A DNA stretch of 64,000 bases from Branchiostoma floridae. Taxonomy: Eukaryota; Chordata; Leptocardii; Amphioxiformes; Branchiostomatidae. Shown one piece after another: positions 45,590 through 56,314 of the stretch (positions within the stretch are counted from its first letter, which is position 1; every line of letters starts with the position of its first letter). Made by a program: the position numbers and the translations under genes. Below the pieces are notes generated by a model that was not told the DNA's origin, did not search any database, and saw only the letters and a program-made list of their open reading frames with translations. Location: assembly GCF_000003815.2 (NCBI RefSeq), contig NC_049985.1:22418845-22482844 (forward strand). Direction: 5' to 3'.

Positions 45590-45960
45590 TGCACTTCCAG
45601 AGGAAGCTGCTAGGTGGCCAAAACCTACATCACGCTTTGCATAAAAAGCTACTTGCTACCAAACAACAACAGAAACAACAACAAAACATAACATGTCCAG
45701 GGCAAAAGATACAGAAACAAGAAGTCTTACTGCAGTACCAACGTCACAAACAAGGGGCCCAAAATCGACATTAATCATTGTCTTCCCACTCCCTATTTAC
45801 ATACCAAATATCATTACCAACCATCTAGAACTTCAAAGTTTATGCCTATCATAAAAATCCGGAAGCACAGACACACAGACACACCAAAATCAATCGCTCA
45901 ATTTTTTTTATGGAGGTACCAGACCCGAACAAAAGCGACGGGTCCTCCCGGAAGAATGTA
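45590..45960 (+). repeat. Dispersed repeat
   Basis: AGAGGAAGCTGCTAGGTGGC, CTGCAGTACCAACGTCACAA, AGGGGCCCAAAATCGACAT, TACCAAATATCATTACCAAC and CACAGACACACAGACACACC, ending TTTATGGAGGTACC. It is the best-preserved copy of the family seen at 2690, 5320 and 6536. Confidence 0.55.
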
Positions 45961-46805
45961 CTCGTAACTGACTGCAAAAACCTTCGGGAAATATCAAACT
46001 ATTTATCACCCACCCGAAGGTATATACCCGTACCTTTGTCCTTTCCTCATATTTACGGATGAAGAAACTCCCATAAAACACATACAAATGTTGATATACG
46101 ATTAAACAGTTTTATGTTTTGTCACGACTACATCGTCATGCACGATGCTTTTGTTGTATATCATTCTATCGGCGATTTTCTAAGAGTTGATAGATATACT
46201 CGTATTGAAATTAACCTCCCTTTCTATCTGGTAGCGCTGCCCGTCATAACGTATGTATTATACAAACGCGTCTTCTTTATCGAGGAGCTTGTTAATTCGT
46301 AAACGTCACCCCCCTTGAGTAATGGCATAGCCCAGATTTACGTCCATCTCTATACATGTATGCTGACGATGTCCCAGTCCTCCTAGCCTTGAAGCCCACA
46401 CCTGCAAGCGAGTAGTACGTTCTCACTAGAGGGAAAAACCGTTGGTGTCCACCCTTTGAATCAGTAGCATCTCCCCGTTCTCGTTATTGCGGATTCATGA
46501 GCTCTATCTGTGTGTAGAGATGCCGGCTAGAAGCGCCCATGTAAATGAACCTATCACCACTGCAGGTCCATACAGTGAATGTACACAGTGAGCGCTGACA
46601 GCCCTTCAACGCTAGGCGTGTACGTATACGTTCCCGGAACAGACATGCCGGATTCATTCCAGGAAAACAGGTAGACGATTTCTGATTGTATTCACGGTTT
46701 GTTGACGTAAATGCTGTCGTCAGTTTTAGTAGTGAAAGACATTCGATGAAAGGTCGTGACTATCCGGAAGAATATTCATCAACTAAGCAGCCTTGTCCCT
46801 CGTCC

Positions 46806-46811
46806 TATAAA
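46806..46811 (+). promoter_or_regulatory. TATA box of the glutamate receptor gene
   Basis: A TATAAA hexamer lies 127 bases before the receptor start codon on the same strand. A start site about 25-30 bases downstream would fall near 46835, giving a short leader of about 100 bases. Nothing else upstream back to 46320 looks coding. A TATA match occurs often by chance, so the support is its position alone. Confidence 0.4.
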
Positions 46812-46937
46812 CAGTGAGACTTGGTGGGAGGCTGGAGTGATGGATTAGTGCATCAGGACAAGACAGGAGCTCCCGAGGCGGACTGGTAATACCACGGAGC
46901 GGGCGCACACGCATGCCTTCCCGCGGCCTTGTTAGAC

Positions 46938-47037
46938 ATGGCACCCGAAAGACTGATGCCTCTGCCCCGATTCCTTCTCCTCCTCTCCATCTCTACCCTG
47001 CCTGCTGTTGGAGGTTTTCCCGAAAAGGTCATCATAG
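46938..47037 (+). CDS. Ionotropic glutamate receptor (AMPA/kainate type), exon 1: signal peptide
   Basis: This first coding exon encodes 33 residues plus one base of codon 34. It begins MAPERLMPLPRFLLLLSIST: a short charged start, a hydrophobic Leu-rich core (about residues 8-22) and small residues AVGG where signal peptidase could cut. FPEKVIIG follows, the usual opening of an iGluR amino-terminal domain, where the first beta strand (I/V-x-I-G) starts the periplasmic-binding-protein fold. The start has G at -3 and G at +4, a good animal context, and is the only frame giving a signal peptide. The exon ends at a consensus donor (ATAG|GTACG), and its single leftover base fits the next exon at 50701 (phase 1). 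An upstream out-of-frame ATG at 46913 in a poorer context overlaps it. The mature protein would be a ligand-gated cation channel subunit in the plasma membrane. Subtype is inferred; the pore region is not in the window. Confidence 0.75.
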
Positions 47038-48531
47038 GTACGTAGATGATTCTTGTAACATCTATTTTCTAGCCTACGACATGATTCATTCAGCACAAAA
47101 TGCACCTGCATGTAAAAAGCGCATCTCAAGATGGCGTCCCGTAAGATCACCCACTCACTGAATATGTAGTCTACCATACTTTATAGAATCAGCGGACGTG
47201 TCTATCACAAGACAATCGGTTCCCATGTGTTTACTACATCTCCAGGCACCTCTCTTGACGTCACCAGATTCTGTGAAATATCTAAGGCTTTCGTAGAAAA
47301 GGGAGTCTCATTTTCTCAACGTATTGATCGGCGATCGGATCTCTTTGATCAGCTGTAAGAAAGGCCATACCTTACATCAACATTAGCACGACCCGAACAG
47401 ATGTGGTGAAACTGATTCTTTCGGCCCTCTATGAGAGAGAAATATACGAGGACCTTAATGACTTGTAGCAAGGTTTCCAATCAAAACAGATGGTTCGCGA
47501 GGGAATAAAATTGTCCCATTAATGAAAGCACTAACTGCATGTCCGTGTCACTGAATTGATGGAGTCGATTTCTCCCGAGGCAGAAATTGTTCTGGCCTTG
47601 GTTCTGGTGTAATGACTGTTCTACAGTGCCCATCAGTACGGTATCTTTGAATAGCAAGTACATAGAAGTGCCGGGATAACAAGTACATAGAAGTAGTTTC
47701 GGAAAACAAAACAGCAGGGGGCTGTCTCTAAAAGGGTACCCAGTGTAGAGTCCCATTAATCACAGTATCCAAGATTACATAGGACCGCCACTCGTTTCAG
47801 GGGTACCTATCGTTTTAGTTGTGACATTGTTGAACCGGTAACTCAAAACTAGCATACGACGAATCGTCAATACACAACAATTCATACCCTGTACTTATCA
47901 ATTCACTCTAGAATTATCTCTGTAATCATTATTGACCTTGGATACTATCTAGAATTTTGTATCTAACATATGACAATATTATTCATAGACCTCCAGTCAA
48001 TTTTGTCAAATCTAATCGAAACGCTCGAAGGCCTCCAGAAGTAATTATTTTTTTATAAACATTGAAGTATGATGAACGTTGGTGTAGGGCAAAAATACGC
48101 TGTAGGTAGAATTTCGTGATAACTATGCCGTAAAGTATATAGTGAGTTAGATTCATTTGCCCAATAATATGCATCTGTTTTTCTCTTGCTTACTGCATTT
48201 ATATATGTTTATCATTACTTATAGTATATCCATATAAAAGAAGATCCTATAATTCTGAGGTTTACAAAACACGCTCTATTGGAAAGTGTGCTTTTTATTG
48301 TACATTCTCTGAGCGCTATTGTGTTATCTAGCAGATTGTAGAATGCTGTGGAGAATAGTTGTACCATTTTTAGATCTGCAAATATGGTAAATACAGTCAA
48401 ATGGTCCAGAACATTTATTACTTTGAAACTGTTTTTAAATTCGTGATTTCAAGACAAATCAAGCTGTAACTGAGCCAAAACTCACATCACTTTACTTACA
48501 TAAAAAGCTATGTGTCTCAAAAACAACAACA

Positions 48532-48631
48532 NNNNNNNNNNNNNNNNNNNNNNNNNNNNNNNNNNNNNNNNNNNNNNNNNNNNNNNNNNNNNNNNNNNNN
48601 NNNNNNNNNNNNNNNNNNNNNNNNNNNNNNN
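48532..48631. other. Assembly gap, 100 N
   Basis: A fixed-length gap in receptor intron 1 after AAAAACAACAACA. Confidence 0.98.
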
Positions 48632-48639
48632 GGGGGCGA

Positions 48640-49090
48640 GATCGCTGTGACACCGGTACAAAACCGATTATTTTCTTGTTGGACCGGTCCAGAAGAAAAC
48701 GGACCTAAAAAACAGTCGACACGATGTTAAACCGATTTTTAAAAAATGAACATGACTGCCGGAAGGCGGTCACGTGCTTGGGGCTTACAGATCCAAGAAA
48801 AGAACTACAGCAAAGTCATTTTTATCAGTCTCCTACAGTCAAACTTAGTCTAAAACAAAGGCAGTTAGTGTTGTTAACATGACACTGATAGGATTTTAAA
48901 ATGAAATGGACGTCGGATTCTCCACCAAACAGAATCCTTTGTAGCGAAATTGACCATTGTTTTGAGTATCGCCCATTCAAAATACATGTAATTAGGTCCA
49001 GATTTTGGCCCGGACCTGGACCTAATCCTCTGGACCTGGACCGTACCCACCCCTCGTACCGACCTTTTGGTACGAAACATTCGGGTCCCT
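48640..49090. repeat. Likely dispersed repeat beside a gap
   Basis: ACCGGTACAAAACCGATTAT, TTGGACCGGTCCAGAAG and later GGCCCGGACCTGGACCTAAT with GGACCTGGACCGTACC show repeated GGACC words and inverted ACCGGT. It starts at the edge of the gap (48632), as expected where repeats broke assembly. Confidence 0.4.
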
Positions 49091-49839
49091 CTGGCTACAG
49101 AAGATTATTATTAAAAATCATATGCGAAGGATCTGCCATGAATATGACGCATTACTATGGCAAAATGTTGACATAAGCACTGCACATTAAATTAAAACGT
49201 GAAATCTCGAGATTTATGACTAAATGGGACAGCTATTAATATTACAGTTATTATTCAACATAGAAATATCATAATTCAACATATTTATGCCGCAATTCTC
49301 CTTAGAGCACTACCTACTCTATCTGTTTTTTAATTGCACAAAATCACTATTTTGCAGGGCTTAGTTCCTTTTAAATTTAGGAAGAATGACAAGTTGAATG
49401 CTTATGATTTATGAAATAGAAAGCAGCTATTATTCATACATAGACATATCATAAACGCAATATGGTTGCCTCCCTACGCCTCAAGGCACTGCATACGCTA
49501 TATATCTGTTTTGTGTGTTGTACGTAGACTTTTTCAGGTTTTATCTTTTTTTAATGTAAAGAAAATCAATACACACTTCCTGTGGTTTCGTAACTTCACA
49601 AGGTAACTAGGAAATTGTGGTCGTCCCTCCATTTTTAGTTATATTTGCAATAAAAAGAACAACGTCATAAAACAAACGAATATCAATTACCACAGTAGAG
49701 TATCCCTGTGGTTTTTAAAAATCATGTAAAAAAGTATACGTTATTGTAGGCACATAGGTTCTATCTTGTATGAAAATTGGACAATAGCCCCAGAGCCCCA
49801 GAACTTGGACAATACCCCCAGAGCCTCGAATCTTTCCAA

Positions 49840-50401
49840 TTTATAATTGTATGTACATAGCTCTATGTCTTCAATAGAGCGTATCGTATATTCTCTGTAT
49901 ATGGTTTTGTATGTGGAATACCTGCAACAAATCCTCGTATCTTTTCATATATATGCTCGCATGTATACAGCTACATGTACTCAAGGGACTCTCTTATCTT
50001 TTTAATATATGGATGAATGTGCAAATCTATAACTTCAATGAGCCTGGTATCTTCAAAGAGCTTCTCCATATATGTTTTATATGTCGTAGCTCTATGTACT
50101 ATAGAGAGCGTCTTATCTTCTCAATATGTGATTGTATGCGCACTGCCCCATGTACTCAAGAGAACCTCGTATTTTCTCAATATATGATTGTATGTGATAA
50201 CTCTATGCTTTCGATAGAGGCTCGTATCTTCAACGTGATACTATATGAATGTATGCATATAAGGATCGTATGCAATTAACTTGGCCTCGTATTTTCTCAA
50301 TATATGATTGTATGTGATAACTCTATGCTTTCTATAGAGGCTCGTATCTTCTACGTGATACTATATGAATGTATGCATATAACGATCGTATGCAATTAGG
50401 T
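49840..50401 (+). repeat. ~58-bp minisatellite with a ~115-bp higher-order unit
   Basis: CTCGTATTTTCTCAATATAT, GATTGTATGTGATAACTCTA, TGCTTTCGATAGAGGCTCG. Units are loosely similar from 49840. The last two 115-base pairs (about 50170-50284 and 50285-50400) are nearly identical, including TATGAATGTATGCATATAA. The array runs into a 100-base gap. Confidence 0.75.
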
Positions 50402-50501
50402 NNNNNNNNNNNNNNNNNNNNNNNNNNNNNNNNNNNNNNNNNNNNNNNNNNNNNNNNNNNNNNNNNNNNNNNNNNNNNNNNNNNNNNNNNNNNNNNNNNN
50501 N
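50402..50501. other. Assembly gap, 100 N
   Basis: A fixed-length gap at the end of the minisatellite, 200 bases before exon 2. Confidence 0.98.
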
Positions 50502-50700
50502 CCAAGCACCAAATATCATTCTAATCTATCCAAAGGTTCTGAAGATATTCCCTCTGACGCCCACACTCAATCCACGAAGAGTAGAAAAGAGAGATAAAAC
50601 TCTACCTCCGTTTGTCATGGAGATATTGAACTATCGCTGTACTGTATGACTCGCTGATCTTTATTTCTCTGTGTTCTTCTCGGATGATGTTTTCCTGCAG

Positions 50701-50898
50701 GGGTGATCGTACCTAAAGGTTCGGAGGAAGAGATGAGCGCGTTCAGATACGGGCTAGACAGTTTCAACGGCGAGAGGAACACAGGAGTGAGCATACGGCG
50801 TTTCTTCGTGCCGGACAGGAGCGGCAGGCCCCCGTTCCGTATGCAGGACAAAAGCACGTTTGTAGACACGTCCGACAGCTTCCAACTGGTCAAAGCAG
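50701..50898 (+). CDS. Ionotropic glutamate receptor (AMPA/kainate type), exon 2: start of amino-terminal domain
   Basis: The exon follows a strong acceptor (TTTTCCTGCAG) and ends at a donor (AAAGCAG|GTAACA). It is 198 bases, phase 1 at both ends, and completes codon 34 from the exon at 46938-47037. The joined product reads VIIGVIVPKGSEEEMSAFRY and continues 45 residues to A99. The pattern is typical of the LIVBP-like iGluR amino-terminal domain: a strand ending in G, an acidic loop, then the helix S-A-F-R-x-x-L. Near the end, TSDSF matches the SDSF/FDSF motif that precedes the ACxQL helix in AMPA and kainate subunits; the next exon should supply that helix. GC content and codon use are higher than in flanking DNA. 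A delta-type or orphan iGluR is possible. No further exon was found by 64000, so the next intron exceeds 13 kb or the exon lies in a gap. Confidence 0.78.
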
Positions 50899-50967
50899 GT
50901 AACAGAAAGCTTTCTTTTGTTTAGAAATGGTCAAGTGGTCCCCAAACAAGACGTGATATTCAAAACA

Positions 50968-51430
50968 GACCTCCTTCGGTCAACATTGATCATGGCAAAA
51001 CCCTAATTGATATCAGCCCTACAGCTTCGAGTATGACTAGATAGTTCTATACGAGAATGGCAGTCTCCGCCACATAGGGTACATCGGTAAGCTGACGCAG
51101 GTCTGGTGCATAGCTCTTTCCGCAGGATCCGCTTTTCTTCTGCCATGCGCATCAGCCTTTCTTCTCTTGATTTGAGCTTCCTGGACAGTGTGCATCTCAA
51201 GCTGGATTTTTGCAAGGTCCTCCCAGTCCTGTGTGTTAATTTTTAGAGCCCTTAACTAAGTTTCTCTTGTAGATATCTTTGAAACGCAACTGTGTTCGTC
51301 CAGTGTTTCTTTTTCCTGAGACCAGTTTACCGTTGAGAAGGTCTTTGGAGATTCGACCAGCCTCCATGCGACGGACGTAACAAAATAGACACATACTTTT
51401 CTCACCTGTAAATGTTCCTGTCAAAGCCAA
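50968..51430 (-). pseudogene. LINE 3' end inside receptor intron 2 (antisense to the gene)
   Basis: Read on the - strand, two frames join: one with CYVRRMEAGRISKDLLNGKL then GRTQLRFKDIYKRNLVKGSK (51430 to about 51239), the next with SLRCTLSRKLKSREERLMRM, then CTLCGGDCHSRIELSSHTRSC (to about 51006). The series H/YVRRME-x-GRI-K-L, GKR-TGR-QLRFKD, then a C-x2-C-x4-C/H-x4-H zinc knuckle is the standard LINE ORF2 tail. A frameshift and missing residues near 51238 break it. Its 3' UTR matches the element end at 11935-12000. It lies 70 bases past the exon 2 donor in opposite orientation. Confidence 0.7.
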
Positions 51431-51779
51431 TATTGCGACGCTAAATGTATTACCTATTTGATTGCTTGTTTGTCTTTTTACGAGTTGCGTGAAGCATGTT
51501 TGTTTGTGTAATTAGGATATCTATTAGTTACTTACACCCAATAATTCTACCTCAAGATCTACACTACAAATCCGGTGTGTTATTCAAAAGAGTTTTCACA
51601 CCGGTTTTATAGGTACAGACAAAAAAAATACTGCGTTAAGATTACGACGAATGGCGTTTATAAGGGCTATACCGATGAAGATATAGGACCTGATGTGTTA
51701 CGCAGAAAGATAGATGCATACAAATATTAATACATGGACGACCATATGTACACTTTACACACAAACATACCTTAGTCAA

Positions 51780-52115
51780 GCTTCAAAAATAATTGAGACT
51801 ACATAATTACCAAATGAACCTACATAAAATGTACGTGTACGTGTATGAAGCACCTATGTCTGTTGAGGCATGAAAAAAGTGCCGTTGTCTTGTATGATGA
51901 AAAACCGACTGAGGCTACATGATTACCAAATAAACCTACATAAATTCATGTATATAAAGCACCCATGTCTGTTGAAGCGTGTAAAAGTACAGTTGTCTTG
52001 CATGATGAAAAACCGATTGAGACTACACATTCAATTACCAAATAAACCTACATAAAATACATGTGTACAAAGCACCCATGTCTGTTGAAGCGTGAAAAAG
52101 TGCATTTGTTTTGTA
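51780..52115 (+). repeat. ~111-bp tandem repeat, 3 units
   Basis: AGCACCCATGTCTGTTGAAG occurs at about 51849, 51958 and 52071; GATGAAAAACCGATTGAGAC and ACCAAATAAACCTACATAAA recur between. It lies just before the inverted transposon copy at 52179. Confidence 0.8.
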
Positions 52116-52178
52116 GGGGCACGTGATAGATTGACCATATCTGTCTGCCTGCTTTGGGGTTTCCAATCGATTTATCGA

Positions 52179-52607
52179 TTAGATGATGTATTGCTTCATT
52201 TGGGGACCCCCCAATATCGTTCACAAACTACGGCCGGGTCAGATGGGCTGGCGATGACCTACTTTACTGTTTCGATCCTATCTAGCTGGACATCGAAAAA
52301 TAGCATGTAAAATAATTAACGTTAGTTCACCTTTATTCGGGGGTAACTTATATCCGTCGTTTTCAAAACATTGTATTTTGGGGTATCAAGTATACAAACG
52401 GTTTCAAATTGTAATATTTTGACAATGTTGCAATTTGAAATCACAGTTCGACCACTTGATATTCATAAATACCCTGTTTTTTTAAAAGTAACGGTTATAG
52501 GTTATTCCCGGACAGAAGTGAACTCGCGTTACATTTGTATCCATGTCTTCATGAACACGAAAAATTGAGGCAGCTAATAATAAGAGCTATTCCAATGTTG
52601 TAGTTCT
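52179..52607. mobile_element. Inverted, partial copy of the TIR transposon at 42505
   Basis: These 430 bases equal the reverse complement of about 42530-42955 almost base for base; one extra T near 52202 was noticed. Homology stops just before the outer TIR (GTAGTTCTA then unrelated sequence), so the left end is cut off. On the other side the match runs to the edge of the gap at 42955. Confidence 0.8.
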
Positions 52608-53185
52608 AAGTGCAGTTTCCAGACAATTTACAGTCTTTTAGCGTAATATGATATGGTATTCTTTTGCAATTTTATATCTAGGGAAATGTGATTTACAGAT
52701 AAGAATTCCATTTACATCAATCAACTTGTGTAACGTAACCTACACCATTACGTATACTATGCACCATCAAGCGGTAGATAGCATAATTCAATCAACTAAT
52801 CATATATGTATAGGCAAACGTTATAATTCATTTCAAGTCAAAGAAAGGGTTTTTACAAAAGAATATAGAAAATATGAAAATAAAAAGTCTGATTCTTAAA
52901 GAAAATTAGTTGATAATGAAATGTAGCTCAAAATATTTCCAACGTATCAGATCTCTTAGAAAAATGATTGCAAATAATTGCAAAAAGTAATAATTGATGA
53001 CAATGGCTAGCCTCTAGGTGACTTTAAATGAACTTTACTACATGATTATGATGTAGTCATCGGTCATATTTGTTTGCAACTTGACAAACCATCGAAGATA
53101 TATATTTGCTCTTTTATCTCCACTATAACAGAAAAGCGAGGAGAAGTTGAATTTATCCAGCAATAGTCTCATTTTTATCTGTGAC

Positions 53186-53285
53186 NNNNNNNNNNNNNNN
53201 NNNNNNNNNNNNNNNNNNNNNNNNNNNNNNNNNNNNNNNNNNNNNNNNNNNNNNNNNNNNNNNNNNNNNNNNNNNNNNNNNNNNN
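53186..53285. other. Assembly gap, 100 N
   Basis: A fixed-length gap downstream of exon 2; it could hide sequence of unknown length. Confidence 0.98.
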
Positions 53286-54027
53286 ATTGACCTTTGAAGC
53301 TCTGGTCCTATAATGATATCCTTTGGACATAATAAGTGATTACTTCAGCATGAATTCCAATTGACCAGAAGCATTGCATTCATTAAACCTTGATGAGCAA
53401 TGCATTTCTAAGTACTTTTGCATTCATCTATCGCCAATGTTGCTCACCATATACACGTAATGCCTTACAAAAACTTTGATACACGAGGTATCATTTATAT
53501 GTGCATCGATTCCCTTTGATTCAGAACCCATCAATCTTGGTTAAGAACCCATAGCTAGGTCAGATTTTTGCTTATATTTTTCGTGGTATCCTTTTTTGTT
53601 TATGCTTTATGGGCAGTGGGCCTAAGTATGTAAGTCTATGGAGCTAAGTACGTGCAAACGCTGTTATAAAAAGTCGTTATCAAGTACACATTGTAACATT
53701 AACTGCATGGATTTCTAATACTAACCTATAACATTCTAAAACCACGTATACTCTAAACCATAGATTCTAAAACTGCTCTAAAACATAGGTTCGGCTTCTT
53801 ATAGCCACTTAGTAAGGTTGAAGATATAGCTTGAAATGTGTTTGTATAAAATAATATGGTCAAAACGCGCAGGGAGAATGATTTTTTTGCAGTTCTACAT
53901 ATCAATCCTAAGAAGAAACTTTCCTAATGTTGAGATATTTGCTGTGATAACAATAAAGTTTATTTTCTTCTATCTGATTTTGGACAGACAAGGAAAATGT
54001 GGCACTGCACTCAAGTTAGTAACTTAA

Positions 54028-54275
54028 CCCTATTCAGACCGGGCTTTTTTGGTCATCCCTGGACGGGGGGGGGGGGGGTCTTTTGAGGCCCTCCACTTCT
54101 AAGTCCTATAACTCTAACACGACGTGCCGTAGGGCCACCAAATTTTCAGGACATGATGTCGACATAATATCTGAAACTCACCAAATTCGGTGGCTCTAGC
54201 GTAAGCCGTTCTGGCGTTATAGGACATCAAAGTTGCCGCGGGCCTCAAAAGACACCCCCCCCGGGCTGAATAGGG
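54028..54275. mobile_element. piggyBac-type MITE with TTAA target duplication
   Basis: TTAA (54024-54027) then CCCTATTCAGACCGGG; at the other end CCCGGGCTGAATAGGG then TTAA (54276-54279). TTAA target sites and ends beginning CCC(T) are the hallmark of piggyBac transposons. Inner repeats pair GTCTTTTGAGGCC with GGCCTCAAAAGACA, so ends of at least 40 bases are inverted around G/C runs. At 248 bases it has no transposase. Confidence 0.75.
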
Positions 54276-54292
54276 TTAATATCTGAATTCAG

Positions 54293-54515
54293 CAGTCCAA
54301 TATACAAAGTGCAGACAGAAGGTAAGGTAGTCTTTACTTTAACCTCTCCTATTGAAATCAGGTACCCATTCCTTACACCTGGGTGAAGCGAGGAAGGTTG
54401 TGAAAGTGCATTTCCCAAGGGCACAACGTCGGGGGCACGGTGGGGATCGAACCCGGAACCTCTAGATTCTGAGCCGAACGCTATTCCAACTACGCCACAC
54501 ATAACGCCACGAAAA
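54293..54515 (-). mobile_element. tRNA-derived SINE, same family as 25213-25438
   Basis: Read on the - strand: an A-box region GTGTGGCGTAGTTGGAAT, B box GGGTTCGATCCC (54443-54454), then GACGTTGTGCCCTTGGGAAA, CTTCACCCAGGTGTAAGGAA and TGGGTACCTGATTT. The copy abuts the piggyBac-type MITE ending at 54279. Confidence 0.7.
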
Positions 54516-55234
54516 TAATTGTGTTGTTGAAGAAATAACAAACTTTAACTAGGCAAAATCGTCACCTGAATACATCTCACGAATTTCACCACTAGTTCCA
54601 CTTCAACACTTGGGTGTTTCGCGAATCTGTAACCCCCGTGTGGACCAAATACTCACTGCGGCGTGAAAGACATGTAAAACCGTGAAGAGTTGTGTTCACA
54701 GCGGTGACACGTATTCTATCCATGATGCAGCTTTGTCATTCATTCACCGCTACTTTCGAAAGCAATTTATCGCCAGGAAGCGTGTAACAAAACATACATA
54801 CATGTTTACTTCGAGAAGGTCGAATAAACATGGAATTAATGGTGAAACATTCTCGTCATAAACGTTTCGGACAGTACACACAAAAAAAAGGTACTTGATA
54901 ACTAACTCAGGTCTTCAAACGCTGTCAAGCATTATGTTTGCACAGGCATTGTATTCGAAATTTTGCTTTTATTTTAGTATGCACTTGTGTTACTTGTTAT
55001 TGGGTGCGCCGACTGCTTGCTCTTAGCAGCCAGAGGATGAATTGTGAGGATATTACAATTTTCGGGGTTTAAATTGCAAGGGTCTGTAGTGGCAGCCTGT
55101 ATACAACGCCTTTAGTGACCTCAGTACGGCAGTAATTGTTCCAGTTGCGGCCAGAGAACTTTAGAGGAGTTTTCAACCACTTACACCGGGAAGGACCCTT
55201 TTTTTCGATACAAGTACACGCGTGCATACACCGT

Positions 55235-55420
55235 GCACACATGTCACCAATTTTGTGCCCTTGGGAAAGGCACTTAGCAAGACTTTTCTCATTCCAACCA
55301 TGTGTAAAAATGGGCACCTGACCTTGGTCGGGGAGGTAAAAGGCAAACGAAGGAGAGGGATGGACTCCACGTTCCAATACTCTGCCCTAGAAACAGTGGA
55401 TAACAGCCCACTACAACACA
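55235..55420 (+). mobile_element. SINE body fragment without tRNA head
   Basis: Contains TTTTGTGCCCTTGGGAAAGG, CACTTAGCAAGACTTT, ATGTGTAAAAATGGGCACCT and GGTCGGGGAGGTAAAAGGC, the body and tail of the family at 25213-25438. The tRNA-derived head is missing or too diverged to see. Confidence 0.55.
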
Positions 55421-56314
55421 GTGTAAGAATTAGCAATCATACGATAGTCCTTGTTTCATGATGCAAAATGCGAATATACAAAATATGAATAATGGTTTGT
55501 GGAATATTTTCATGTAATGTCTCTTTCAATTTTGCTCATGTAATACGGTTACCTTTAGTTCTACCGCAAGGTAATTTGTCTATCTTGTAATAATACGATA
55601 AAGCCAGCATGCATCGTTAATGTCCTTACGGAAGATTACAACAAATTACACCCAAACCGCGCTTTGTTAATGTTTCACCAGTATAGCTAATTTGGCCATT
55701 TTGTACAGTGCATAACATGACATAAGTGCGCCTAGCTACAGGAGCCGAATAGTGATGAGGTCAAAGTGATGCATACAGCTCAGCAAGACGGCTAAATAGT
55801 TCATTCTTTATTGTCACATTCGTCATCTTTTGAGGCGGAGGGGTGAGGGGTTCATAAGAGAACGCTAGAAAATACATTCCGTTATAAGGCCACAGCATGT
55901 AAATTGTATGAATGACATCCTCTGCAGACTCCAAATTTGACGCGAGAGGGTAAGAAAACAAGATAGGTAAGAAAGGGGATGGCTAAAATTTTAACCTAGA
56001 TATCATAAATGAAAACACGGTGTCACAGCCAACACGATTTTTAAGTATTCAAGAGGTGAAACAAGCGACACTACTACCTGTATTACATAGTTGACAACTA
56101 CAGTCATGGCTAACACATCGGCGCTTCTTCTACAACTACAGCCATGGCTAAAACATCTGTGCCACTTTTACTATCCAACTAGCTTCACTTGTACGATTAC
56201 GGTCATTGCTACATGTACCTCATTGGTGTCGCTTTTTAAAAGAAAGTAAGTATTACCACGCGATATATTTTCATTTTGGTACTTTCTGTTAATATTGACC
56301 ATCTTTGGAGTGTA

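Larger units (their letters stand above)
43470..46800. other. Region upstream of the receptor gene; no gene recognised
   Basis: Unique sequence and one dispersed repeat. The last 500 bases (46320-46800) are less AT-rich and may hold receptor promoter elements, but no site beyond the TATA box can be supported. Confidence 0.4.
47038..50700 (+). other. Intron 1 of the glutamate receptor gene
   Basis: A 3.7-kb phase-1 GT-AG intron. It holds AT-rich unique sequence, a dispersed repeat at about 48640-49090 broken by the gap at 48532-48631, a minisatellite (about 49840-50400) and the gap at 50402-50501. No exon-like open frame with splice sites was seen. Confidence 0.6.
51440..54020. other. Receptor intron 2; no further exon seen
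   Basis: AT-rich with a tandem repeat, the inverted transposon copy and a gap. No segment resembling the expected ACxQL helix of the next iGluR exon was found. Confidence 0.45.

Noticed and set aside
48901-49176. 91-codon open frame in receptor intron 1 as an alternative exon
   Set aside because: It overlaps a dispersed GGACC-rich repeat, and no iGluR-like sequence or splice frame fits.
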